Source: Rozella allomycis CSF55 (taxonomy: Eukaryota; Rozellomycota). From it: a stretch of DNA of 58,035 bases. The notes beneath the pieces are model-generated. The model was given only the letters and a program-made list of their open reading frames with translations. It did no database searches and had not been told where the DNA came from. Positions 35,843-48,022 of the stretch are shown one piece after another. Location: the NCBI GenBank assembly GCA_000442015.1, contig KE560897.1:1-58035 (forward strand), in the 5' to 3' direction. Both the position numbers and the translations under genes were made by a program. How positions within the stretch are numbered: the first letter of the stretch is position 1; each line of letters begins with the position of its first letter.

Positions 35843-38800
35843 TTATTTGGAATCAATGTTTAAATAATTTTTAATAGATTCTTCAAGAATTGAAATTTCG
35901 GAATTAAAATCTTGAATTTTCTTTTGATTAGCCGATTTAGTTTCCTGGCTTGCTTTAGTATCATAGCTTGAATGATTAATGATTTCATTTAATTTGTTTA
36001 ATTGAATTTGAATAGAAGAAATTTTCTCGTTTGCTTTTTCAATTTCAGATTTAATGTCAACAACGCCCTAGAATGAAACAAGAAGAATGAAATTACTTTG
36101 ATTAAAAGAAAGATTGAAGAATTAGCGTTGATGTTAAACACAGCGCAGCCAGAAGGAATTTCATCAGTGAAAGAAATATCGGCTAGTTCTTTAACGAGAT
36201 TGATGATGAGAGATTTATTTTTGGAGAGAATTTGATTTTGATTTGATTTGATGAATATTTTGGGGTTTGAAGTTATTTTGTAGTCAGAGATTAGAGATCT
36301 GCAACCCTTGATGATTGACAAAATGAAATCAAATTCTTCTTCTTCAATTTTGAAATCAAATTCACTCTTGTGGGTTGGAAAGGAAGAAATGCAAATAGAT
36401 TCAATTTTATTATTTTTTCTTTTTGGCAATCTTTGGAATAATTCTTCAGTAACAAAAGGCATAAAAGGATGCAACAATTGTAAACCTTTTTCAATGCAGA
36501 AAAATAAAACATTTTTAGATTGAGAATTTTCAAGATTAAATTTTACAGATTCCTAAATTTATTAAAAAAAGATCTAAATTTACAATATAAATATCACACA
36601 AAGAATACAACCAAAATGAATGAATTAAACTTGTAACATTCATAAAATTATATTCATTAAAATTCTTATCAACTTCAAGACATGTTTTATTCAATCTTGA
36701 TAAAATCCATTTATCAACCAAACTTTCATTTCCTGTAATTTTAAACTCTTCTTCTGGCACAAAATCATCACCAAATTTATTCAATGAAAATTTAACGGCA
36801 TTCCAAATCTTATTACAAAACTTTTTATAACCTTCTATTCTCAACACATCCAAATTAATCGTTCCCCCTGGCGTTATATATGAACACAATCCAAATCTCA
36901 ACGCGTCAGTCCCACAACAACTAATTCCATTGGGGAAATCAATCTCTTGCACCTTTTTGGCTCTTTCCACTTCCTTTTCAGCTAAATTTCCCATTTCTAT
37001 TCTCTTTTGCATCTCTTGCAATGTTATCCCTTCAATAACATCCAATGGATCCACAACATTCCCTTTACTCTTGCTCATCTTCTCTCCATGCGCATCTCTA
37101 ACCATCGGATGCAGAAACACTTGCTTAAATGGAACTTGGTCTGTAAAATACAATCCAAACATTATCATTCTAATCACCCAAAAGAATAAAATATCTTGGC
37201 CAGTCTCCAACAGTGAATTTGGATAAAACGTTTCAAAATCTTTCGTCTTCTTTGGCCATCCCATAATAGACATGGGCCACAACCCACTAGAAAACCACGT
37301 GTCCAACACATCCTCATCTTGCTTCAACTCAAATTCATCTCTCACAACATTATACTTTTTCATAACCTTCAAAACACACTCTTCTTCATTTCTACCAACT
37401 ACCCACTCCTCTGGTATCACTTTGCTCTTGATCAAATAAGCTGGTATTCTATGCCCCCACCACAATTGTCTACTCAAACACCATTCTCTTATATTCTCCA
37501 ACCAATGGAAATAATTCTTCTCTTGCTCCTTTGGAAATATCTTCAAATCTCCATCCTTCACTGCCTTTATTGCCCTCTCTGCCAACTCTGAACAGTCCAT
37601 AAACCATTGCATCTTAATTCTCGGCTCGATAATATCTCCAGATCTACTGCATATTGGTATCGTCATCGCATGCTTCTCTTCCTTTCTATACAATCCTTTA
37701 CTCTTCAATGCTTCAATCACTCTTTCTCTAGCCTCAAATCTAGGAACTCCTTCAAACTCTCCTCCATTCTCATTAATTGTATTGTCATCATTTAATATAT
37801 TAATAAACTCCAATCCATGTCTCTTTCCAATCTCAAAATCAGTTGGATCATGAGCCGGTGTCACCTTAACGGCCCCTGTTCCTTTATCCATCTCAGCTTT
37901 TTCATCCAACACAATTGGAATCTCCCTCTCACTAAATGGATGCTTCAATTTCTTTCCATGGAATTTCTTATACCTCTCATCCAATGGATTAATAGCAACT
38001 CCACTATCTCCAAGAATAGTCTCTGGTCTAGTCGTTGCAACAACAATCTCTTCATCTTCATTGCCAACAACCTTGTACGCAAAATGAAGAAACATTCCAA
38101 ACTTATATTCACTCTTGGGATGTCCATGAACACTCAAATATGTTCCTCCCTCAATCTCTTTATTATCAACCTCCTCATTAGATAACACTGTATTCAACTT
38201 TCCACAAAAGTTCACCAACCGACTTCCTCTGCTAATCCTTCCATCCTCATACAACCTCACAAACGCTTCAGTAACAGCCTCACTCAAATCCTACACATTC
38301 ATCCACCTCCAACACACTTACCTGATCAAGCGTAAATTTAACACGGTCCCAATCATTACTAGCACCCAGTCTCATAAACTGCTCATAGATCCTATTCCCA
38401 TACTGCTCCTTCCACTTCCAAACCTCATCCAAGAATTTTTCTCTCCCAAGCTCGTGTCTCGTAACTTTCCTCTCCTTCATCAACCTCTTCTCAACAACCG
38501 CCTGCGTCGAAATCCCAGCATGGTCACAGCCAGGCACATACAACGCAGCATACCCGTGCATCCTCTTCCATCTCGTCAACGCATCCTGCACTGCAACAGT
38601 CAAAGCATGCCCCAGGTGCAGCGAGCCAGTCACATTCGGCGGCGGAATAGGAATCACATACGCGCCCTTCTTGTTCTCCGCCGGATCCCCATACACCTCG
38701 GGCTTAAAATACCCCTGCTTCTTCCACCACGCATACCATCCTGCTTCAACAGCCATCGGCTTATACGTCGACAACATCGGCTGGCTCATATCTACCATCC

Positions 38801-39153
38801 ACCCAAAATCAGCACCTTACCCTTCTTCTCGCCAGGAACAGTCGTATCAACAAACTCTGGCTCAGCAACTCGCTCCTTCACGTCCTTTTCCTTTTTCTTC
38901 TTGCTGCCCTGCTGCCCTTGCATCAGCGCCTCTCCCACACTTTTAGATTTATTACCTGCTTTTCTTGCTTGGCTTTCAGCTTTTCAAGCTTGGCCTTTTT
39001 CTCAGCTTCCTTTTTCAGCTTCTTTTCCAACTGCTTGGCACTAAGCTCCTCACTCATTTTTTGATAGTGGCGTAGTTGGAGGAGGGCATATGATATGTTC
39101 TGATGGCGGAGCGTGCGTGATAGAGGAGTCATCATGGAATGGATATTATTCAT
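35843..39153 (-). CDS. VAS1: Valyl-tRNA synthetase
   Basis: Class I synthetase charging tRNA-Val. Six exons with introns of 26, 29, 31, 31 and 29 nt (the last two at 36553-36583 and 36068-36096) give 1054 aa. HIGH motif in [25 protein letters not shown] in [17 protein letters not shown], editing-domain [13 protein letters not shown] and [11 protein letters not shown] are all present. The C-terminus ends in the Val-specific coiled coil. The long N-terminus before [14 protein letters not shown] is basic, so the gene may encode both mitochondrial and cytosolic forms from two starts, as in yeast; this is inference. The 5' third is markedly GC-rich. Confidence 0.97.
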
Positions 39154-39698
39154 TGGATTTGAATAATTATGTGGATTATGTCTGGTTTAGGAAATTTTAA
39201 GATTGAATGTGATGAACAGAAAAGAATCAACATGAACTTTTACACTTTCTAATTATTTATCCAATTCCATTAGTTGGCGGTAAAAAGCTTTCTTAATAAG
39301 CTCTTTTTCTAAAAAAACATTTTAAGCTTTTTATGCCAGGTTTTACTTATGAGGACAAATTGCTAGGAATCCATACGAAATCGGTAAAGGCCTCGTTTTG
39401 AAAATCTGCAAGTGCATCCATAATAAACTGAATGGCAATGAGGATCGAGGAGAATCTTTTGACATTTTGACTAATGGAAGAGTTGCTATTTTATAAGCTA
39501 AATGGGCAGAAAGTAATTTTGAAAATAATTCTCAAGCGAATTAGGTCCTTGTTCGTTTAACTTCTACTTCGAATAGCAGATATTTAAATTAATTAAACCT
39601 ATAGGGCAAATGTACTTGCTATTATATAGTAAAAACAAAATTTTTATGCATAAAATTTATTATCTGATTTATCTGCACAATGTTTATTTCATTTCCAT
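39154..39698. other. Intergenic, about 545 bp
   Basis: Between the start of valyl-tRNA synthetase and the end of TIM50. Only very short open frames occur (for example from ATG near 39342 on the + strand). I see no supportable gene. Confidence 0.5.
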
Positions 39699-41095
39699 TT
39701 AATCCGATTTTTTCGTTTGGTCTACCTGAATCACTTGCGGTCCGTTAATTAAAGCTCTAGCCATATCAATTACAGAAAATGGATGCTCCTTCATGTATTC
39801 TTCTTGCATCTTTTTTTGCTTTTCTACTTCTGCTGCTAATTCCTACTTGTAATATTTTTAATCCAACTACCTTTTTGTAATGCTCTACTATTTTTTGCCT
39901 TTCTTGTCTTTTTAGTACTTTAAATTCATCATAAGTCGGTACAACATATTCATCATTCGTATTTTGAGTCTATCATATATTATATGTGCAATTACTTTTA
40001 ATCCTAACCACTTTTTAATCCCTGAAGCAGTCTGCATGACTTGCAAGGTCTTCAACTGATTTTCTCTTGCTATTTCATATTTTTCTCTCATCAATTTATC
40101 AAAATCTTCCACTACATTCTTATCCTTGTAGGCCTTCAAATATTCTCTGACATCTTCTGTATTGCTTGCAGCCAAAGCTATTTAATATAAAAAGAAAATC
40201 TTACTCTCAAAAAAGTCTATATAAGAGTCAATGGAATAATCAAACTCTCCGTTCCATGCCTTTATCTTTACAGAATTCTCGGGATGCAATTGCAAAGATG
40301 GCTCTTCATAATCCAACATTACAACCTTCTTCATATCTCTGTTCAACATTCCAATATCTTTTAAATGAACGCCATTCTTAAAATGCGTCGAATCAGAATA
40401 CAACCTATAACCAACAATAGCGTGAAGTGGGTCCAAGTTATCCATTATCATAACCGCATCATTGGCATTCATCTTGGTAAACACGACTAGCTCATAATGA
40501 AACGCTAAATTATACAAAAACTCTTCAATCCCAGGTCTCTTTGCTATCCTCCACTTGCCAATATTTTTCTATCACTAAAATATACTTATCCTTACATCAA
40601 ACACATGACAAACAATAAACTTGTCTAAATTAATCACCAATGTATACGGTTTTTGATATGGCGCTGGTAGCGGATCAGGCAAAAGCTTTTTCGCCCGTGG
40701 TTGTGAATAGTAATTCCAAAAATCTTCAACACGTAATGGTACACGTCGGATAAATCCCTGGAAAGCATTTTCATTTTCTAAATTCGGATAGTCTTCATCG
40801 GCCCGTCCTTTGTTACACTCAAATTCATTTTACCAAAGCGGTATAATATGGATAACCCCACGGCAGACAACAAGGCATATGGCAGCCAAAGTGTCTTCTT
40901 ATTTTCACTGCTATTTGGCATGTCTGGAGTGTCAATGATTCGCTTGCTGCCCTCACTCTTTGTGGCGCTTGGTGGGGGCGAAACAGTCGCTTTGGGGTCG
41001 TTTTCAATGTTAGGTGATGCTTTATATGCATTTGTTGATTGATATCTGAGCCTATTTAAGGGAGTTGATCGAAATAGGCGGAAACGTGGTAACAT
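39699..41095 (-). CDS. TIM50: TIM50, inner-membrane import translocase subunit
   Basis: Presequence receptor of the TIM23 complex. Six exons with five introns of 26-28 nt give 420 aa. Presequence MLPRFRLFRSTPLNRLRYQS; one membrane helix WLPYALLSAVGLSILYRFG; then the FCP1-like phosphatase domain in the intermembrane space. That domain includes KLLPDPLPAPYQKPYTLVI, WRIAKRPGIEEFL, YELVVFTKMNANDA, FKNGVHLKDIGMLNRDMKKV and LHPENSVKIKAWNG. The catalytic DxD of active phosphatases is not kept (INLDKFIV), as is usual for TIM50. The C-terminal segment EFKVLKRQERQKIVEHYKK is typical of the family. Confidence 0.93.
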
Positions 41096-41158
41096 TTTAG
41101 AACAAGGGTCTTAGATGCCGTAAATGGCTTTATTACAATCTATAATTAATCTTTTATT

Positions 41159-42166
41159 TCACTTTAATTTTCTAACGCATTTCACGTATAATATCTTTTT
41201 AACGTCAACGGGCAGGTTGCAGCTCTTCAACTTTACAATATTTTCTACCATATCAAATTCGCCGTTTCTTAAAAGTTTATTCAAGATGTTATAAATTGTT
41301 AATCGAAAGAATGGAATCTGGCGATTCATCCATCGCAATCTCCGGTCAAGAAGACCCATTGAGTGACGAGATAACTTTAATAATTTAATGCAAAATTGAA
41401 TGTAAGATCGATATGTTAGCACATAATTATTTAGCCTGGATCTTCTACCAGAGTATGACAAGAAATTCAACGTTCGTCTCGTTTCACGCTCTGATTTCAA
41501 ATTCATCGGTACATTGACTCCATAGGCCTTTAATAAACTGCCAAATCCGTTAATCTGAAGTTTATGCATTAAAGACATTGAAATTGGCGTACCACTTTCA
41601 ACACATTTTTCAAAACACATTCGCGTAAGTTCCTTTTCCTTATTTCTTATTGACCAATTCAGGAGAACTTCATATTTCTTTACTTGCATTTTCGAGAATA
41701 CGTATGAGATTATAGCCTTATCGCAATCGATGTGCACACAAATTTGAAGGATTCTGTTGAGCTCTTCATCAGACAGTTCAGACTCATGGCTTATCTTGAC
41801 GAGAAATTTATCAATTTGTCCACTTGTCCAATCCAAATTGCCGCTTACTCGTTTTGGCAATTTCTTGTAAATGTTAGCGAAATATTTCGGATACAAAGAC
41901 GGATTGTAAAGTAGAAAATACAAAGCGGTCATATTCTCAAGTGAGTTCGTACCAACAATGGCAGTGGATTGTTTAAGCATATCAAAAGCTGCTGTATATT
42001 TCTTAAGCATCAAATTTCTCTGTATGCCCAACCAATATTGTTTTTCTAGTGCTTTCAATGAAGATGAGTTGAGTGGTCTTATTTGCGTATTCTTCTCGAC
42101 AACTTTGGCGAATTTGATTAAAACAGCATTTTGGCGATACTTTTGAGCAGCCTTGATGAAACTCAT
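41159..42166 (-). CDS. Helical-repeat protein, unknown (possibly organellar)
   Basis: Intronless ORF, 335 aa from the first ATG (MSFIKAAQKYRQN). It is Lys/Arg/Leu-rich and made of paired helices about 30-40 residues long, for example LMLKKYTAAFDMLKQSTAIV, SDEELNRILQICVHIDCDKA and NKEKELTRMCFEKCVESGTP. It is reminiscent of PPR or other alpha-solenoid proteins but lacks a clear 35-residue register. The basic N-terminus could target mitochondria. It is divergent from the PfkB kinase gene, about 115 bp away. No family is recognised. Confidence 0.6.
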   Translation of the reverse strand: MSFIKAAQKYRQNAVLIKFAKVVEKNTQIRPLNSSSLKALEKQYWLGIQRNLMLKKYTAAFDMLKQSTAIVGTNSLENMTALYFLLYNPSLYPKYFANIYKKLPKRVSGNLDWTSGQIDKFLVKISHESELSDEELNRILQICVHIDCDKAIISYVFSKMQVKKYEVLLNWSIRNKEKELTRMCFEKCVESGTPISMSLMHKLQINGFGSLLKAYGVNVPMNLKSERETRRTLNFLSYSGRRSRLNNYVLTYRSYIQFCIKLLKLSRHSMGLLDRRLRWMNRQIPFFRLTIYNILNKLLRNGEFDMVENIVKLKSCNLPVDVKKILYVKCVRKLK

Positions 42167-42281
42167 AATTTTCAAGATTTGTTTGTTGAACAAAATTTGT
42201 TCAAAGATATTATAAAGCCCGGACGGATCAATTTCAACTTTAGATTGATTAATTGACGGCAGTTACAACAAGGGTATTGAC

Positions 42282-43330
42282 ATGAAAAGCGAATCAAGAG
42301 TCTCCGTAATTGGCTCTGTAAATATTGACGAATTCTATTATGTGAATAAAATTGCGGCACCTGGAGAAACAGTTCAAAGCACAAAACTTGACGTGCGCGT
42401 AGGTGGAAAAGGTGTTGAATTAGTGTAGTTTTGAATTTTAGGCTTCAATCAAGCAGCAGCAGTGGCATGCGTAACTAATTATATTTATTTGAACAGTGCT
42501 TGATACATGTAGAGCTCTTTGCTGCAATAGGATCCAACAATTATGATATGATTTACGAATATTCAAAAGAGTTTCCTTTCTTGGATGCGCATTTGATCAA
42601 AATAGACAATATTGAAACAGGAAAAGCGTTTATTCAAAAATCAAATGCTGAAAACTGCATTGTTCTGCTACCTGGGGCTAATGTGTTTTTGAGTCCATCA
42701 CATCTCTCATTCTCGTCTGCAAGTGAATACATTATACTTCAAAATGAGACTAGTATTGATTTAAAGTTTCTAATCAATATGGATTCAGGCCTCAAGATTG
42801 TTTACAATCCATCCCCTTTCAAAAAAGTTGATGTTTCGGACTTGATGAAAGTAGACTATCTTTTTATCAATAGCTCCGAATTTGAATGCCTAATTGCTTT
42901 ATTAGAAATTGATAAAGTCAATAACATTAATCACTCTTTAGATTTAATAGGTCAAAAGTTACCTGCTACAAGCATCGTATTGTCATTGGGAGGCAAAGGA
43001 CTCTATTCCTTATTTGATGGAAGGAAAAAGTTTTATTCAGTCTATCCTTCATCTAATGTGGTCGATTCTACTGGATGTGGGGATGTATTGCTAGGCTTCT
43101 TTGTTGGTGCGTTGAGTATACTCGATAGGCCGGCAACACGTGAAGAACATGTTCAATTAAAGGCGTGGAAAAACACAAAAAATAATATTACTGACAGAGA
43201 AGCGGCATTGCTTGTGGGTATTTGTGCTGCTTCGTTGGCGCTTGAGTATGAGGGATGTGCACCATCAATATCCTTGGATGCAGTCATTAAAAGACTTAGT
43301 GAAGAAAAAATTAAAATGGAAGTTCAATAA
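42282..43330 (+). CDS. PfkB-family (ribokinase-like) carbohydrate kinase
   Basis: Three exons with introns at about 42412-42441 (30 nt) and 42473-42498 (26 nt) give 330 aa. The N-terminal signature is SVIGSVNIDEFYYVNKIAAP then GETVQ and VGGKGFNQAAAVA. The C-terminal signature is VVDSTGCGDVLLGFFVGAL, in which GCGD replaces the common GAGD; the base Asp is kept. Ribokinase is the most likely specificity by the GGKG-x-NQA motif, but sugar choice cannot be settled by eye. Both introns fall close together, within the GGKGxNQ region. Confidence 0.85.
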
Positions 43331-43361
43331 AAAGAGTTCTTCAAAATGTTTATTTACTTTG

Positions 43362-44324
43362 TCATTTACGGCCTGTCCTCGAAATCAAATAGTAAATTAA
43401 TGCTGTGGAAAATCCTTGTGATGCAGTGAAAAATGAATGGGTCAGGAACAAGAATGGTATTGGATTAGTAGGATCTAGCATATTCTGGACTCTATTTACT
43501 GACCCCCAAATCCAAGTGAAGAAAACAGCAATAATAAAATAGCTAGAATGCTTCACATAAATGAAGGCTGCTTTGGAGAGCTTAAACGCTTTCTTCTTTT
43601 GCTTTAGTGAATCTGCTTCCGATTCCCTCCCGATTGTTGAAGTCGGAGCTTGAGACGTTGATGGATTCGTGTTTTCGTTGGCGTTGTCCTTATCTTTCTT
43701 GAAAGATTCGATTGAAATTTTCCATTTCATTATTACGTATACAATAACATTTATAATCAGAACAACCCAGATAGGTACGTAAAATAATGCCATCCTCAAG
43801 GTAGAATACTGGGGCGTAATCCAACACCTCATTTACAATTAGCAGCAAATAAATTACCACAGAACCGAGTTACCGTATACATCGGATGGGTAGAACAATA
43901 ATATGGAACTTGGCAAAACTGTTCCCACGAATACCGCAAAGTGATAAAACTTTTCGAACTTTTCAACTTGTTGCAGTGTGTATTTTCTTTTAAACTTAAT
44001 AAGCAGATTTAAAGCCATAAAGCCGGTGTACAATACACCACCAAGCAAAAATTGAATGAAAAATCCTTGAAGCTCACAAAGGCCTTTAACCCCGATTCCC
44101 GACCTTTGGATTTCAATGTAAATAATAAATTACTCTCCAATTATGGTCCCCAAATTTCCAATTAAACAGTAAATCGCTGTTGAAAATACAAGGCGGTTAG
44201 CAGGAGTACGATACGTCTTATCATACAAATAAGAAGCAATCACAAAAAGACATCCTAATATTGATAAAGCACTCGAGACTCTGATTAATATTTGTGATGC
44301 GAAAGTTACATCTCTCGAGAGCAT
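43362..44324 (-). CDS. Seven-helix receptor, cAMP-receptor-like GPCR
   Basis: Three exons, two 30-nt introns, 300 aa. Seven hydrophobic segments are visible, starting SSALSILGCLFVIASYLYD and KLVF-type LVFSTAIYCLIGNLGTIIG. Next come LCELQGFFIQFLLGGVLYTG, HFAVFVGTVLPSSILLF, MALFYVPIWVVLIINVIVYV, YFIIAVFFTWIWGSVNRVQN and LTHSFFTASQGFSTALIYYL. The Cys before LQG and the CWITPQY Cys match the extracellular disulfide of the Dictyostelium cAR / fungal cAR-like family. A Ser/Thr-rich loop lies between helices 5 and 6. A degraded copy lies immediately upstream on the same strand (44437-45438). Confidence 0.82.
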
Positions 44325-44436
44325 TTCGGATGTGTTGCTATGGATTGATAAGTGCCAGATTTAAATATTACGATCACATTTGATCTTTGTCTATTCACAA
44401 GAATATCAATATGTTAAAGCTGTATCATACTTATAT

Positions 44437-45438
44437 TTATTTTTTCAAGTTTTTGTGTCGGGTAACAAGAACGTATATGCTGGCATTCACTAATCCTTGG
44501 CATGTTCCAATGCTACAATGCATGATAAAAAGAAAAGAATTTGGATTCGCTATTTTATTAAACTGTTTGTATATCATTACCAGGATCTATCATATTTTGT
44601 ATTCTGTTCACTGTTGCCTGTTGGCCAAATCCAAACACATATGCCTCCAATTATAAAGTAGCTAGCCTGCCTAATGTAGATATATGTTGCCTTTGACAAA
44701 TTTTTCGATATCTTTTTCTTTTCATTGTCAGTCCCATTTGTGCCTGGCTTTACGGAATCCATGTCTTCATTCCTTGCTAAGCTTTCTTTTTTCCATGTTT
44801 TAAACTAGCATAACTACGATAAGAACTCTTTACTTTCATGAAAAAATACACAAATATGTTAAATGAAAGAACTATCCATATCGGAATGTAAAACACGCCC
44901 ATTCTTAGTGCCCCAAATTCAGGCTTTACCCAACACCTTTTATGAGTAATCGAATGAATGTGTACCACAACGTAGAATTTCATATGTATCAAAAAGTTGA
45001 GGTACAAAGAGTAATGAAATTGCTGGAGTAAACGATAGCAAAAATACACAAAAATGATAAAGTTTTTCGATTTTTTCGATTCTTTTTAGGTTAAACCTCC
45101 TGCTAAATTTTAACAGAAGATTTAGCGACATGCATCCATTATACAATACGCTACCAACCAATCTGACTTGTTTAGAACTCCTTGAAGTTGACAAAGCCAT
45201 GAATAGTCAAAAGATTGTCTATAATGAAAAAAATTCGCCGTTACGTGCCTATAACACTTCCTATTGATCCAACAGCGCAGTAAAAGGCTGTGTAGAAAAC
45301 TAATTTTGTCGCTGGTATTCTGTAATTTTTATCATAAAGATATGTTAAAATCACAAAAATGGATCCTAAGAGTGACAGACTAGGAAATATTTTTGTAAGC
45401 ACTTTTAGAGTTTCTAAAGTTTCCAAAGGTAACGGCAT
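44437..45438 (-). pseudogene. Degraded tandem copy of the cAR-like GPCR
   Basis: Same helices in the same order as the neighbouring receptor: PSLSLLGSIFVILTYLYDKN, LVGSVLYNGCMSLNLLL, ALRMGVFYIPIWIVLSFNIF, ASYFIIGG..VWIW, VNRIQNMIDP and QGLVNASIYVLVTR. Two frame breaks have no fitting intron. A +2/-1 shift occurs near 45160, between LCQLQG and VLYNG. A 7-bp imperfect tandem duplication occurs near 44617-44631, after VWIW. A third doubtful junction lies near 44950. A 28-nt GT-AG removal could restore frame at 44620 but would delete conserved WIW residues. Most likely a recent pseudogene; assembly error is the alternative. Confidence 0.6.
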
Positions 45439-45513
45439 GTTGCTATAGTAATACAATATCCGCAGACTTGCAGTGGACAATATACATGGTGCTTTGATAC
45501 GTTAAGGTTCAAA

Positions 45514-47118
45514 ATGAGGATTATCGGTGGCTCAGCAATGGCAACCTTATTGGTAGCTAAAATTTGTACGATATACAATGAAAATACCCTGCAACATAAG
45601 CATTTGAGATATAGCTTTATTAATTCCATACTAACATATGATAATTTAATACTAGGATCCTCCGATAAGTTGTTTATTCATGCAAACTGCATTTTAGCGG
45701 CTAATGATATAAAAAGGGACGACTTGATAGCCTTTCATATAAGGGAAGGTCAGAAATATGTGGAAAAAGAAATTGGTTCTTCTGGATCTCTTTTCTTCTA
45801 TGCATGTGTAATGTGCGACCAGGTTTTAAATGAAAACCAAGCAAAAGCATTTGTGAATTTATGTATAAAGTCGAAACAAATCGTATACTCCTTCAAAATT
45901 TATGAAGTGATGACAACAAGATATCTAGATGTAGAGAACATTTGTCTAGAAGCCGAGAAACTTGCTAAATCTAATAACAGAATGGATGTTAAAGTAACTA
46001 ATTATTAATGCAAAGACAGAAATATTTTGAAGCCGTTAGATGTAGGTTTTACTTTCTAAATAAGAACTTTCAGCAATTGGATGCTTTGTTGTCTCAATGG
46101 GAAACTGATGCGCTCGTTAATTCAGAGACTGATGCATTTGATATAGAGGCACTAAAGGCAGAAATTGAATTTATAAAGATTTTAACATATCTGCAGCAAG
46201 GTAAATGGGCGCTAGCACAAGAAATATTGCAATCATCGAAATTGCCAGAATCTAATGATAAAAAGTATCTTCTACCATCATGGCGAACAAACGATGAATT
46301 ATATGTAATGTTCCACATTATTGGATATCTTTCAATGAGGCATGAATCTTCCAACAAAGCTGAATTACTTTTGCAAGTAGCCGAAAAGGAAATTCAAAAT
46401 GTTTCAAATTCTACATGGAAAAGAATAACTTTGTTCATGATTTATTGCTACAAAATTGAGACTTTTGTTTCACAAGAAAGGTTTGAAGAAATAGAAAAGG
46501 TAAAATTCTGAGTTAAAGGAGAAAATAGTGTCTGATTGAATTTTCAAACGTTTCGCAAGATATTGATCGTTTAGATCAATTGGACATTTGGAAGAGATTT
46601 TTATTTGTTTTCGCATTATTACAACAGGCCAGAGGTGACTATGAAGCCGCTAACGTTTTCTATGATTTGAGCGCCAGAGATTGTATAGAACTAGATTTAA
46701 AAGTTATCGCGCTATCCCAAATGCTGCAAATACACGTGATTGGAGCAAATAAAACCGAAGAGATCATATCAATTAAAAAGGCCTTAGTAAAGATTGTTGA
46801 CGAAACTCAACCATATCTCGCTGTTCTCCTTCAAATTATAGATTGTATTTCTCTTATTTACTACGATGATTGTGTTGAAGCGAGGTATCCATAATTCATT
46901 CAACTCAGTATAGAAAAGGCCTGTATGACATCCTTGCCCAATTAACAGAGTCCGTTCATGACAATGTACTAAAAGGTACAGCTCTAATTCTTCTGTACCA
47001 TACTTATAAAAATTCAAGTGACGAATTTGCGGAGAAAACATTAAAGGCAGCACAGTTAATTATAAGCAGGAAGAAGATAGCAAACTCTTTACTTTGTGAA
47101 CTTTGTAAAATAGAATAA
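45514..47118 (+). CDS. MAU2/Scc4-like cohesin-loader TPR protein
   Basis: Four exons with introns of 26, 29 and 29 nt (near 45981-46006, 46501-46529 and 46883-46911) give 506 aa. The whole protein is built of TPR-like helix pairs. FYFLNKNFQQLDALLSQWE, KAEIEFIKILTYLQQGKWAL and the stretch around KYLLPSWRTNDELYVMFHII followed by LLLQVAEKEI resemble MAU2/Scc4, which loads cohesin with Scc2. The LFVFALLQQARGDYEAANVF and LKGTALILLYHTYK segments also fit. The similarity is pattern-level and another TPR protein is possible. The start is the ATG at 45514; a Met at 45538 is an alternative. Confidence 0.5.
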
Positions 47119-47211
47119 ATATATTAACATTCAATCATTAAATGTCTTTAAACTGTCATCATTTTTAAATCTATATTTGCCTGAAAAATTCTTCGACCCC
47201 TGCAATTCGAA

Positions 47212-47686
47212 ATGGAAAAAACATACATCATGGTAAAGCCAGACGGAGTCCAACGTGGACTTGTCGGCGAAATTATCAAGCGCTTTGAACAAAAAGGATA
47301 CCAACTTTTGGCTGCCAAACTCGCTCAACCATCTCGCAAAGTCCTCGAAGAACACTACAAGGATCTTTCAGCTCGTTCCTTCTTTCCTTCTTTGATTGAA
47401 TACATGAGCTCCGGTCCAGTTATGTGCCTTGTATTTTCAGGAAAGGGAGTTGTCAAGACTGGTCGCTTATTACTTGGTGAAACCAATCCTTTGAGCTCTC
47501 TTCCAGGTACCATCCGTGGTGACTTTTGCGTTGAAGTTGGCAGGTAAATGTTAGCAACTAGATTTAAATAGAAATGTTTGCCATGGATCTGACAGCGTTG
47601 AATCTGCTGAACGTGAAATCAAATTGTGGTTCCCTGAAGGAATCATTGAATACAAGAGAGCCGTTGATCAATGGATCTATGAATAA
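47212..47686 (+). CDS. NDK1: Nucleoside diphosphate kinase
   Basis: Two exons with a 28-nt intron (about 47545-47572) give 148 aa, the usual length. Motifs: [55 protein letters not shown] and, across the splice, [19 protein letters not shown]. The His in that last motif is the phospho-transfer residue. The exon junction lies just upstream of it. It transfers gamma-phosphate from ATP to other NDPs. Confidence 0.97.
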
Positions 47687-48022
47687 ATTAAGAAAATTAG
47701 ATAAAGTGTCTAATTGTTAATTAACTTTGTCACTTAATGTCTAGTTATTTTTGATTTCTTTGAACAGTGACCGATATATTCCTAATCCGCGCAGAAACCT
47801 ATATGTAGCTAGATATTTGTCGATATGTGCTTATGACTTTATCTTTGAATCAACAGTAACTTTAAATATTGTTATAACAAACGCATTTGAAACACATTAG
47901 ATTAATGCTTCGTTTGATGTTTATAGCATGTTTGTGTGTAAATGTCACAAGCACGTGTAACACGTTTCCAAGTTTCCGTATCGGTATCCTTAAAACGCTC
48001 AATTACCCTTGTTTAACTATAA
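47687..48022. other. Intergenic, about 335 bp
   Basis: Spacer between NDK and the secreted protein. A 60-codon frame from 47887 starts with a signal-peptide-like run but overlaps the next gene in another frame. I treat it as a possible upstream ORF only. Confidence 0.4.

Noticed and set aside
38454-39044. 196-aa ORF on the plus strand
   Set aside because: Antisense shadow of the valyl-tRNA synthetase N-terminal exons; low-complexity and Arg/Pro-rich.
44617-44644. 28-nt intron in the second GPCR
   Set aside because: GT-AG ends and frame fit, but removal deletes VWIW residues shared with the intact paralogue, so a 7-bp duplication is the simpler reading.
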